Shown: positions 12,431 to 23,400 of the stretch, one piece after another
Position numbering within the stretch: the first letter of the stretch is position 1
Layout: every line of letters begins with the position of its first letter
NCBI RefSeq assembly: GCF_000346465.2
Contig: NC_034011.1
Span: 4,239,508 to 4,303,507, forward strand
DNA: 64,000 bases
Source: Prunus persica
Taxonomy: Eukaryota; Streptophyta; Magnoliopsida; Rosales; Rosaceae
Direction: 5' to 3'
Translations under genes and position numbers: made by a program
The notes under the pieces: generated by a model
Seen by the model: only the letters and a program-made list of their open reading frames with translations
The model's database searches: none
Told to the model about the DNA's origin: nothing

Positions 12431-13149
12431 AGAAGGACTTTGCGCGACGAACCATAAATTTTCTTCGCGCAAAATGCCGTCGCGCCATTTTTCCGTCGCA
12501 CAAAACGATTTTTTCCGTGGCCCAAAAACTTGTCGACATAAAACTTTTGCGCGACGCATGATATTTTCGTCGCACAAACTTTTGTCGCGCAAATTCTAGA
12601 TATCGTCGCGCAAAAACAAAATTTCGTGGCTCATCCGTCGTGCAAGAATGTACCGACATCAGCTTTACGCGACGAAAACTAATTCGTCGAGCAAAAAAAA
12701 ATAAATCCCCCCTCAATTGTTTTGGCGCCAAAATCAAAATATCCTTCGTTTTCTTACGCGACGATAAACGGTTTCGTCGCGCTAAGTTGTATTTTGCGAT
12801 GAAACCTGTCGTCGTTGCAGCCAATTAACGCGATCGATCCCTGTTTTGTATTTACCTTTACGAGACGAAGTGTCCCATTGTCGCGCTAGGTTTTCTTACG
12901 CGACGATTGCTCTCGCCGCGCAAGTGTTTAGTGCCAACAAAAAACCTGAGTTTTTTTTCCGCTCACTTTGCGCGATGAAGGTGCATATCTGTCGCGCTAA
13001 GAGATTTTGCGCTTCGGAAACTTTGGTTGCGCAAGTTTTCAATTTTTTGCGCGACGGAACTTTTTTTCCGCCGCTTTATTGCATTTTGCGCAATGAACTT
13101 GTATTCGTCGCGCAAAATCTTGTCACGCAAATAGTAAAACGTAGTAGTG
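12431..13149. repeat. CACTA-2 right subterminal repeat region
   Basis: Dense TTGCGCGACGA/TCGTCGCGCAA motifs in both orientations up to the right terminal repeat, mirroring 5488-6110. Open frames here are repeat artefacts. Confidence 0.85.
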
Positions 13150-14826
13150 AGTGACAATTGTGCACGTAGTTGATGACAACTTTGTCCCAAATATTGAGTC
13201 AAGTTGCAATCAATAATTGTGTGGAGTCAAACCTCAATCAAGAAGAACCAAAACTTGGTGAAGGTGTGGATGCTAAGAACCTAGTTAATATGGACCTAAA
13301 GAACTTAAATGATATAGGTGTAGAAGATGAGGATTCTGAATATGAATATTCTGACTATGAGCAAGTGATGCTGAGGATGGTAATTTTTTTAATGACATTT
13401 TAGAGAAATGTGTTAATGAAGGAAGCAATGTCAATGTCTCAAGAAGTGTTGTAGCCTTCCCAAAATTTGGAGTTTGGGGATGTTGAAATAGAGGTCTGAA
13501 AATTCAGAAGAATTTAACAATGGTGGTGAAGAAGATTTTGAGGGTGAAGAAAATGGTGGTAAACGAAGGAGGAAGTTACTTAACTTCACTCAATTTAGGA
13601 GTGATATGGATATGAAGAATCCACAGTTTAGGTTAGGCATGATGTTTGCAATTAGGAATGAGTTTAAACATGTTATAAGATATTATGCTTGTGTCAATGG
13701 AAAAGATATTAGATTCACACTAAGAGAGAGTTTCAAAGTTCAAGCTAAGTGCAAGAAGCCATGTCCTTGGGTGATTTATGCATCTAAGGTGGATAAGAGT
13801 TCTACTCTTATGGTAAAGACACTTACTGATTTGCACACATGCACTAGGGCGGAAAAAATCAAACCATGCACATCTACTTAGCTGTCACATAGGTATACTG
13901 AAGAGTTACTTGATAATTCTAAATGGGAAGTGCCAAAATTCCAAGAAGCTATGCGTAAACAATACAATCTAAAATCACAAAGAACCAAATATTTAAAGCA
14001 AAAAGTTTGGTGATTGCTAAGACTGATGGGAATTATGAGGAGCAATATGGAAGGTTATGAGATTATTATGAGGAGTTAAAGAGAATAAACTCTGGTAGTA
14101 CAGTTGTTGTCAAGACAGAAATTGAAGTTGGAAAACCTATTTTTCACAGATGTTTTTTGCAGCTCTTAAGAATGGCTTCATACAGGATTGTAGGCCAGTT
14201 GTGGGGTTAGATGGATGCCACATTAAAGGTCCGCATTTTGGGCAATTACTCTGTGCTATTGGGATAGATGCCAATAATGGCATGTATCCAATAGTATATG
14301 CCATTATTAAAATAGAAAATAGGTGCACGTGGACTTGGTTTCTAAAGATACTCATCAATGATTTGAGGATTGATAATGGGCTTTCTTGGGTCTTTATGTC
14401 AAACAAGCAGAAAGGTCTATTGAGAGCTGTTGAAGTCCTTATTCCTAGTGTTGAACACATGCATTGTGTTCGACACTTGTATAATAATTTAAAGAAAGGT
14501 CACAATGGAATGATACTTAAGCAAATACTTTGAGAAGCAGCAAAGACATCCATCATTCTTAGGCAACATCACAAGTCCACTTATTTGCAATCTCTCTCAT
14601 TCTTGCCATTTTCACCATTAGATATGTCCTAATCCTCTCCATCATAGTCAATATTGGTTTATTTCTTGAACTTAATATTACACTGTTAAAAGACTCACGT
14701 AGATTATTCAACAAGATATCACATTTTGATGTAGTTCTAAAATAGGATCTACTCCAATGCTTTGCAGGCTTGTCATCAAACCATCCTTCTGCACTTCCAT
14801 CTTCAATTTTCATCCTAATCCATCTT

Positions 14827-14910
14827 AAGTGACATTTCGCTTAAATTTTTCTTTAAGGTGACAAACTGAAACTGATGTATAAGTTCATGTGACATTTCTA
14901 CAAAAATTCC
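14827..14910. repeat. Right terminal inverted repeat of the MULE
   Basis: Inverted partner of 4610-4693, ending in TTTCTACAAAAATTCC directly before the 9-bp TSD TTTATAAAT. Confidence 0.9.
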
Positions 14911-14919
14911 TTTATAAAT

Positions 14920-15649
14920 TACGCCATAAGCATAGTGCAAATACAAAAACTCAAAGGCTAGAACAAATGCCCCTGAAGAGCTACATCAAACACGGAGGGA
15001 TCTAATCATAGCATCAAACTTATATGGTACACCTCCACTTAAAGCCGCACAGGGCCAACTCAATGCCACACAAGGCCACAGATAGTCGGGCTTAATCGCC
15101 TCCAATCTGTAATAACCAAGTACATCACCCATAACGCAACTTACAAACCCAAATTCTCCCGAAGAGAAACCACAACCATGCATCGAAATTAACAAAGTTG
15201 ATGCACTTATTGGACCAAAACATAAACTAAAAACCAACAACAGCCAACCCCAACCCATGACTATGGCTTGAAAGAAGGCAAACTCGAAAAGAAGACCCAA
15301 AAAGCCGCCATCGTTGGTGTCGTCGATGCCGCCACTACCGCTACTGTCACAGCCAAACCAAGTACCTAGAATAAGAACACACAAAAATTAACCCAACAAA
15401 CCCAAGATCTAAACATATCTGGCCAGAAAATCCAAGATACATGTAGATCTAGATACATATCTAAACTTCCCATCGCCTAAACTCCACCTTCTCCACAATC
15501 CAGTCAAGTTTTCCCCACAAGCAGAGTAGAAAATTAGGAGAAGGAGAGATTGAGAAAGGAAGGGATGAGGAAAAAGATGAGGAGGAGGAGGAGTGGCCTC
15601 CTCCCCTTCCCCTACCACGCCTTGCTTAAAGAGAAAGGAGAATTGAGGG

Positions 15650-15712
<63 letters not shown>

Positions 15713-17218
15713 AACATACTCTTCAATTCAATTAATGAAATACCATAGAAAAATATGAAAACATGTGAAAAATGTCTATGTATTTATTATATGAAAAGAA
15801 AAAAAAAACGAGTTTTTAACATTTTCAAGGTAGGTTTTGTTGTTCCAAAGGAAAATTAAATGTTTGAATAGCCAAAGTCAACTTACCATCCTAAAGAGAG
15901 AGAAAGAGGTTGCAACTTTGATGATCGAGGTTGAATAAGATGTTGGAGAGAGTTTTTCTGATGTGGCTCACCGATTTTATAATTTCAAAGTGTTGAAGAG
16001 GCTGTTGGAGATGTTTTATCTTGTAGTTCAATTGTTTTAATTGGTGTATTGATTTTGTGAATTCATTTGTTGATAATGTGGAAAATTGTTAGCTATTAAT
16101 TTGCAAAAAGAGGCCATCACACCAAATTCTTGACATAATATGAAATGATGACAATGCATCGAGACATCGTCTTTGAGAGGCGAAATCTACTCTTAAGGTG
16201 TTTATTCCTGAATTTTCCTTTTGAGACCCACTTGAGAGAAGCTGACCTGAATTTAAAGACCGAGTGGATTAAAGTCGAGCCCAAATCAAGACTATGCCAA
16301 GAGGTCGAGCCCAAAGGCCTACGGGCATGGTGTTTGAAATAATTAGATGTGGTACATTTCAAATGACTACATCTGAAAGAAATCATTTGAATTCCATTTG
16401 TTTTCTTCCTTTTCTTTTTGTCTAAATCTTGGCATATATAGATTGTAATACTTCAACAAACAATTTTACTTTATAATGTCATCTAATTTCTTAAATTTGC
16501 AATCAATCCATCTAACCGGGCCCTAAAGAAATGGGAAGAAGTTGACATAGAAGAATTTTGTTGATGTCTATTGAAACCTCACCATAGCATACACTGCATT
16601 AGGTCACTTAATAATGTGGTATTTTAGCAATAGCTTGCTAATTCTTGGGCTTGAACAGGAATTTTACTAGGAATTTTGTCAAGAATTTTGTAATAGAATA
16701 GAATGATGACTTCAATTACTCGAGCCAAAAAACATTGCTAACTCTTTGACTATAAAAAGGCACCCAAATTTCAACCATAAAATAGAGGCTTAATTATATA
16801 CATGCCTCTTGTGCTTTCAAACTTATCTCAGATGCCTGTGCTTGCAAACGTCTCAAAGTATCCCCCCTAACCTTTTAAAAATCGTCTAACGTTACCCGTT
16901 CTGTCAGTTTTTTTTAACGTTCCGTTAAGTTTTTGTTACTGTTCGAGAACAACAACCCCTCCCCATTCGAGAACAGCAGCCTCTCCCCTTTGTTACTGTT
17001 CATCCAAACAGTTTTTGGGTGCCATCTCCTCCTCCGGCCACCCCAAGCGACGGCATGGGTATCAAAAAAACCAACACGTTGTCCTTTACCAGCCTCACAT
17101 CTCAGCCACTGCCAACCGCCGTCTAGATCGCCGGAACAAGCAAGAAATTGGCCGATTTTTATCCAAAATCTCCTTCGCTCGTTCGGGCAATTTCGAGCAC
17201 CATTTGCTTCGATCCAGG
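14920..17218. other. Unassigned intergenic DNA right of the MULE
   Basis: No gene recognised. A minus-strand open stretch at 14986-15384 has no family features I know. About 15480-15650 is a GA/CT-rich leader-like stretch next to a (GA)n array. 16780-16930 has a repeat-like character (runs about 'TCAAAGTATCCCCCC'), possibly a decayed element end. Confidence 0.5.
15653..15709. repeat. (GA)n microsatellite
   Basis: About 28 uninterrupted GA dinucleotides. Confidence 0.98.
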
Positions 17219-17489
17219 TGTAACACCCCGACTCCAAATTTAATCCCTTATTTAAAGTATTTAAGTGAAATTATGAATTTACCATTATGGTAGGGGTATT
17301 TTGGTCATTTTCTTATCCGGAAGAAGTTTGGGACCACGACTGATATTTTTGGGTAGGTCGTGCTGAGACGAATTCGTAGACATGCGGTAGGTTTGATTCG
17401 GAGTTGTAACGAAGAAGTTACGATCAAAACATCGCTAGTGGCAAAATCGTAAATATTTCAAAATAAGTTTTTAATAAAAATCCTGAAAA

Positions 17490-17492
<3 letters not shown>

Positions 17493-17524
<32 letters not shown>
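17493..17524. repeat. (CT)n microsatellite in the LTR
   Basis: About 15 CT units followed by ATCTCCC. Confidence 0.95.
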
Positions 17525-17529
<5 letters not shown>

Positions 17530-18849
17530 CCGTCACGAACAGGCCCCCCTCCCCTTCGTTTTCACAGCCGCCACCCTCCAAGGCTGTCGTCGCTGCCAGT
17601 CAACGACCGACCTTGAGACCGGTCCTGTTCGAACCGCCACCTCTCCCTCGTCCTTTCCCGATTGGTCTCCGTCATCCCCGTCTACTGTGCTCGTCGGAAT
17701 CTATCGAAAACGAGCTGGTTTTGACAGAACTTCTCACCGCTCGATCTCTCTCCTCGGACCACCAATTCTGTCGGTGAGGTATGGTTTCTCATCTATTTTC
17801 TGAGCTCTAGCTGTCTATGGGATAGGATTGGATCGATTTGCTGTCTAGAAAACCGATTTGAAAACCTAGGTTTTGACCGGATTTCAAAGTGAAATTCCTG
17901 CCAGTTGCCGTCCAAACTGGACCTCCCCGTAGTTGAACGAAGTGATCTTTGTCTCGAGTAGTATCTAGGATGGGAAGGGTGATAGGTGGTGTGGAGTTTT
18001 ACCGTCACCGGAATTTACTCTACACACCCACGCGCTGCCGGAGCGTGTGGCGGTGTGTGGGCAAGGGTGGTAAAGCTACAGTTTGTCCTGATGAGGTCCT
18101 CAGGTTGTCACGAGTGCGTAGGATTTTGCTGATCTAGATTCGGACGTCGTTTGACTATCGAACAGATTTTACATATTGTACGTTATCTGGGTTCGATCGG
18201 TTTGAACCGTTGGATAGTCTTAGATTTATTATATGTTAGTCTGGACATCCTCAGGATCGTATAGGATTCAACGAATTTTAAAACGGAGTCCCGGATACTC
18301 CGAAAATGCCAACCATAGGGCTAGGTTTATAGTAACTGTCCGATCGTGCGATCGTGAGCGATCCGACCTTCTGATCTGGACCAAACTTGTAGGACGAGTG
18401 TCCTAAACCTTGTAGGCCCGTTGGAACTTTCGGTAGGCTTGAATCGGAATTTGAAGGTCATGGGGCCCGTGGCCCTGTTTGACCAAGTATGGGTAGTTTG
18501 ACCCTTGGTTGACCGTGAGTCTTCCGAGGAAGTTTTACCTTCCTAGGAGGATTATAATGACCCTAGTGAAAGGTCTTGAGCGTTGTTGAGCTGTGTTGAC
18601 TAGGTTGAGATTTTTATAGTGTTTATTATTATTGTAGGAAACTCTTAGATATTATTTTAATAATGGAAATTAAGAAATTTATGTTTATGTGCATGATTGT
18701 TGGTCTAAAAATAATATTATTGTCCTGACTAAATTACGTTGCAGTCTACTATAGACTGGTATCACTAAAATGGGAATACCTCTAGTATTAGTTTAGATAA
18801 GTGAGAGTATGTCAGTTTGAAGTGCTATACGCATTAAGCACCACCCTGT

Positions 18850-19500
18850 GATTGTTAGGTCCCACGTGGCGTAGGTTATCCGGCGTGCGGACAGACCCCA
18901 TACGTAGCGTTGGTAGTTCCGGCGTATGGGGAGATATTATGATATTATGTTGAGGTTACACGTGGCGTAGGTTATCTGGCGTGCTGACAGACCCCATATG
19001 TGGCGTTGGAATTTTCGGCATATGGGGAGATTATGTGATTGTTAGGTCCCACGTGGCGTAGGTTATCCAGCACGAGAACAGACCCCATATGTGGCATTGG
19101 AATTTCCGGCATATGGGGAGATTATGTGATTGTTAGGTCCCACGTGTCGTAGGTTATCCAGCGCGAGAACAGACCCCATATGTGGTGTTGGAATTTCCGG
19201 AGTATGGGGAGATGCTATGATTGTTAGGTCACACGTGGCGTAGGTTATCCGGCGTGCTGACAGACCCCATATGTGGCTTTGGAATTTCCGACATATGGGG
19301 GAGATTATGTGATAGTTAAGTCTCGCGTGGCGTAGGATTTTCCGGCGTTGAGACAGACCCCATACGTGGCGTTGGAATTTCCTGCGTATGGGGAGATGAT
19401 ATGATTGTTAGGTCACACGTGGCGTAGAATTTTCTGGCGTGATGACAGACCCCATACGTGGCGTTGGAATTTCCGGTTTATGAGGAGATTATGTGAATAA
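18850..19500 (+). repeat. ~91-bp LTR minisatellite, seven units, G-box and covarying hairpins
   Basis: The element CACGTGGCGTAGG (or variant) recurs at 18863, 18959, 19050, 19141, 19232, 19324 and 19416, a spacing of 91-96 bp. Each unit consists of two related halves (ACGTGGCGTAGGTTATCCGG and ACGTGGCGTTGGAATTTCCGG). The second half is bracketed by an inverted repeat, CCCCATACG/CGTATGGGG or CCCCATATG/CATATGGGG. Five of seven units have a perfect CACGTGGC G-box/ABRE core. Confidence 0.9.
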
Positions 19501-19986
19501 CAGAAAGATGAATAAAGGTATTGTATGTGTTTGGAATCAAGATTTAGTTGGAAGAACTACGTGTGGCTTGATCCCTCGGTGAGGGTATGTAGGCAGCCTA
19601 AGGTTATTAGGTGCAGCCGCAGACATAGATGTGTTTGTGTTAGGAGGTTAAAACCTCGTATGTTGGATGTTGAGAAAATTAAATGTAGTGGATTGCTTTG
19701 ACTTAGGTGTGATTGAATTTATTGTTTGCCTTGTTTAAGGTATGAATTGATTTGATAGCGTGCTTAGTGATTTGGTTCGAATTATCGGGAGGCCGAAGGC
19801 CGTTTATGTGATTTGCGTGTTATTACATTGTGCATGCTGACTGTTGGGATATTAAATGTGTTTTATGCAGGTTGAAAAATTTGGGAATGATCAATTTACA
19901 GGGGAGACTCTGCCGAAATTTCGGCAGAAAGTCTCGGTCTTTAGTAAGTGAGCCCGGCATCGGGGTGATGTCGGGAATTCCACAGA

Positions 19987-20086
19987 NNNNNNNNNNNNNN
20001 NNNNNNNNNNNNNNNNNNNNNNNNNNNNNNNNNNNNNNNNNNNNNNNNNNNNNNNNNNNNNNNNNNNNNNNNNNNNNNNNNNNNNN
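19987..20086. other. Assembly gap (100 N)
   Basis: Exactly 100 N, a conventional placeholder for a gap of unknown size. It separates the LTR from the 3' flank of copy B. Any frame read across it is meaningless. Confidence 1.
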
Positions 20087-20285
20087 ATATGAGATAAGCA
20101 TAGAATAAAATAAAAGGCACTAAAATTTATAATGTGATTAAACAATATCGTCTGTCTTTGGTATTGGTAGTAATACAAACAAATTACAAGATAGACACTT
20201 AACATTTCAAATACAATCTAAAGGAGCTGTCAACTAAACTCATCTTCATCATCGGTAACAAAAAATCAGCAACTTTAAACAAAAG

Positions 20286-20288
<3 letters not shown>

Positions 20289-20332
<44 letters not shown>
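20289..20332. repeat. (TA)n microsatellite
   Basis: About 22 TA units, 140 bp downstream of the copy B stop codon. Confidence 0.98.
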
Positions 20333-20333
<1 letters not shown>

Positions 20334-20468
20334 CTCACTTACTTTCTCAAGAGAACAATTCATCATGCTTAAAGAATTGCCCCCTGTTCTTGGGGTACAT
20401 TCTTACATATATTTACATGTCTCAGTTTCTGTAACATATATAACACGTACAATATAACAAGAATGTTT

Positions 20469-23400
20469 CTATCTAACTTGGAAGTTCAGTGTCCTTATGC
20501 AGTAGGCAAACATGAAGGCAAAGAAGAGTGTGAAGCCAACCAGAACCCCAGCCACTGGTCCCATGAAGTTTGGATCATATCCAAAATGGTCTTCTATGTA
20601 CCCTTTCACAGTAGGGTCAGGGGTGATCCCAGGTGCTCTAATGGTGTCCTCAATATCACCATACTGCGACACTATCAATCCATACACTGTCCATGCCACT
20701 GGACAGATCCAGTAATACCAAACCCACCACTTGGGTATTCTCTGAAAATTCCAAAGTTAAAGAACTTCGCATTAGCATACGTTTAATGAGTTTCGATTAC
20801 TTGGTCACCATTTTGGTAATGTTAACCAAGAAATCACATGAGTTTTTTTATAATTGAATTTGAAAGTAGGTGCTTGTGGGAAGAAGAAAACTACTACTTA
20901 CGGGTCTTGGGATGAAGAAACCTGAGAAGAGATTGAAGACCGAATAAAATGCAGCTGCGAATATGGCTGCTACTTGGTGGTTTGGTGTGATGGAAACGGT
21001 CATCATTCCGTAGTATGTGAAGTAAAGGAATGAGAAGAAGTTTATGAAGAAGAACCAGAAGAACTTTGCTGCTGTCCATTGGAAGCTCACCATAGCATAC
21101 ACTATCGCTGTATAATATGTAGTTTGAATAAACACATATGGTATTTCAACAATGACCTGCAAGCCATATATATGGTTTTATTTGAATCAGTTAGATTGAG
21201 GTGGACAATTTGATAGCACAAAACTATGATATAATAATGTCTTGTGAATTGGATGATTAATTTGTGTAAAATTTTAGTTACTGTAAGCATATAAAGCCCC
21301 TCACTTACCTGTGCCAGTGCATAAGGTAATGCAGAGTACATCCCAGCAGCTCTTTCTCGATAGAAAACTGTTCGTTCAATAGCAACAATTGGCTGAACTG
21401 TTCCGCAGTTATCGATTCCAACGAAAAGCACAGCAGCATACATAGCCCCAATAATCATGGAAAGATCAGCTGTGCTTTCTCTGAATATGGAACAAAGACA
21501 AATAGCTCAGTAGTATGTAAACTCTCGGAGGCTTTGTTCTGCAGCAAAAAGAGCCCTACTTGAAGTTTTGAACTAGTTAAGTAGAGATAAGCGCATACCT
21601 TTTAGTGCCAACCTTCCAGAAAATAGTTCCAAGCAGAAGTGCAGCTACCAAGGTGAAAAAGAATCTAACAAGGTTATAATCAGGACTTCGCCAATAAGTC
21701 CACCACTGCTTCCAGAGGCAAGACGTGAACTGCTTCCATAATGACTGAGAATACTGAGTCGTAAAATAGAGGTCTTTTGCTCCTGCTGGTGGTGTGCTCA
21801 ACTCCTTTACTAAAGCTTTGTTTCTCCTGGTCATAGAGAAGAATTTACATTTCCCAAAAGTCAGCCAAATTCTGGACCCTACAAACTATTAGTATTTCTA
21901 AACTTTTTGGTTTGTTTTTTACTTACTGGTGCAAGGAAGATGATTTGTAGTGTTGAGCAAAGTCCATTCTAAGCCGAAGCTCAGTTGATACCGAGCTCGC
22001 CTCTAGCATCCATGTGGCTGGATTATACTTCTCTTTGATTTTTGTCACACCAGGAATTGCCTGGAATAGATCAATAAGTACGGACTTAGATAATACTGCA
22101 TTTGTTTATTTGTTTGTGCAACATTAAGAAAATGAAAAAGTTTCGGAAGGCAAAATACCTCAAAATATTCGACAATCTTGTGAGAATTGCGGCCCAAGGG
22201 TCCCGAGTAGATAACTTGTCCTCCTCTCTTCAACAGTAGCAGCTCATCAAAGGCCTCGAAGATATCAATGCTAGGCTGATGAATTGTGCAGACAACTGTT
22301 CTCCCTGTGTCCACAGTGTTTCTAACAGTCCTCATAACAATTGCAGCTGCCCTTGCATCAAGACCTGATGTTGGCTCATCCATGAAAATGATTGAGGGAT
22401 TAGCAACAAGCTCAACTGCAATTGTTAACCTCTTTCTTTGTTCAGTTGACAACCCTGAAATTCCTGGAAGCCCCACTAAAGCATCTTTGAGACCGTCTAG
22501 CTCGACTAATTCTATCACTTGATCTACAAAAATCTGCAATTATCATAACACAAAGAGCATGCAGTTTCAGAATTTAAATAATCACGCTATGGATTTTTCG
22601 GAGAAGTATTGCAAGGCATGATTTTACCATCTTTTCCTCATTGTTGACTTCTTTAGGGAGCCTAAGGAAAGCTGAGTAAATCAGTGACTCTTTGATAGTG
22701 ACTTGGGGTGAGTGGATATCTGTTTGTTCACAATAACCAGAAATTCTTGCAAACGTTTCTTGCTTCTTAGGGTACCCAGAAATTCGAATGTCCCCTTCAA
22801 TATACCCACCGGTCTTTCTTCCTGCTAAGACATCCATCAAAGTTGTCTTCCCAGCCCCGCTGACCCCCATTAGAGCAGTCAAGACCCCAGGCCTAAATGC
22901 ACCAGTTACTTCACGAAGTAGTTGCAGCCTGTCCTCTGCCACTCCTTCTTCCTTCATTTCCTGTTATTGTGCAAAGTAGTGAAGTTGGAATATAATATGA
23001 TGTTTCAGGTTCATAAAGAGTGCAGAGGGAAAAAGAAATATCTCTTACCTGGGGCATGTCCACATAATAATTAACACTGTCAAAGGACATTGCAAGAGGA
23101 GTGAAGGGTAGAACCATTCCTCTCTTCGGGGCAACACCACTGGCGATTTCAAGAGATGAATCAGCATTTCTACTTAGTCCATTGGCATTGGATCGACTGC
23201 TCATTCTCCGGATTGTCATTTCTCCTAAAAGATTTTTCAGTCGCATAAGAAACTTGGATAACAAATTATTTTCACATTTCAATTGCCAAGAGTTTTCTGT
23301 TTCTTACTTGAGTTGTTTCCATCAGTAGAAGATAAAGATCTAGAAAATGAGTCTTTCTTTGACGGGGGCCTTCTAAGCCTTGGTTCTTCCTTTGATTCTT

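Larger units (their letters stand above)
5488..13149 (-). mobile_element. CACTA (En/Spm) element 2, nested in the MULE
   Basis: The left end CACTCCTACATTTTACGATT and the right end, read inward as CACTACTACGTTTTACTATT, match at most positions. Both are flanked by the 3-bp target duplication AGT (5485-5487 and 13150-13152), as expected for CACTA elements. The MULE reading resumes across the insertion. Length is 7,662 bp. Subterminal and internal non-coding DNA is rich in TTGCGCGACGA/TCGTCGCGCAA motifs, the likely TnpA-type binding repeats. It carries a Transposase_24-like gene (6299-8186) and only the C-terminal remnant of TNP2 (11172-11900), so it is probably non-autonomous. Confidence 0.92.
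5194..14825 (+). pseudogene. mudrA-like MULE transposase, split by CACTA-2 and partly inverted
   Basis: DDE transposase remnant of the Mutator superfamily. In order: an N-terminal piece at 5230-5403 (HHGGHF, LGYNKTSTYYY) that meets an in-frame TAG at 5404; the CACTA-2 insertion at 5488; an acidic linker at 13170-13403 (EDEDSEYEYSDYE); a MuDR-type DNA-binding region at 13606-13881 (FRLGMMFAIRNEF, CKKPCPW); and the MULE catalytic domain at 14150-14533 (GLDGCHIKGPHFG, GIDANNGMYPI). The second catalytic Asp, usually in an S-D-K/R-Q-K-G-L motif, reads SNKQKG (AAC at 14402-14404). The C-terminal part (SKCDILLNNL, PILTMMERIR) is present at 14559-14813 but on the minus strand, so the end of the gene is inverted. 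Several frame breaks are present; it is not functional. Confidence 0.88.
4610..14910 (+). mobile_element. MULE (Mutator-like) element, nested host of CACTA-2
   Basis: The ends are inverted repeats of about 84 bp (4610-4693 and 14827-14910), matching over nearly their full length. They are flanked by a perfect 9-bp target duplication TTTATAAAT (4601-4609 and 14911-14919), the hallmark of Mutator elements. Removing the nested CACTA (5488-13149) and one TSD copy leaves about 2.6 kb, the size of a small mudrA-only element. The internal coding remnant is a mudrA-type transposase. Confidence 0.93.
17219..19986 (+). mobile_element. LTR of a gypsy-type retrotransposon, running into an assembly gap
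   Basis: Starts TGTAACACCCCGACTCC, the usual 5' end of many plant Ty3/gypsy LTRs. It contains a (CT)n tract at 17493-17524, a unique middle part, a minisatellite (18850-19500) and a tail TCTGCCGAAATTTCGGCAGA followed by GGGAATTCCACAGA directly before the N gap. No internal protein domain is visible. It may be a solo LTR or the left LTR of an element whose body fell in the gap. The right border and TSD cannot be seen. Confidence 0.65.

Noticed and set aside
14986..15384. 132-codon minus-strand ORF as a host gene
   Set aside because: Hydrophobic, no recognisable domain, no splice or promoter context; listed only as unassigned DNA.
19823..20205. Open frames crossing the N run
   Set aside because: They depend on unknown bases in an assembly gap.
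22286..22979. Plus-strand frames opposite the copy B NBD2 exons
   Set aside because: Shadows of the strongly conserved minus-strand coding exons.
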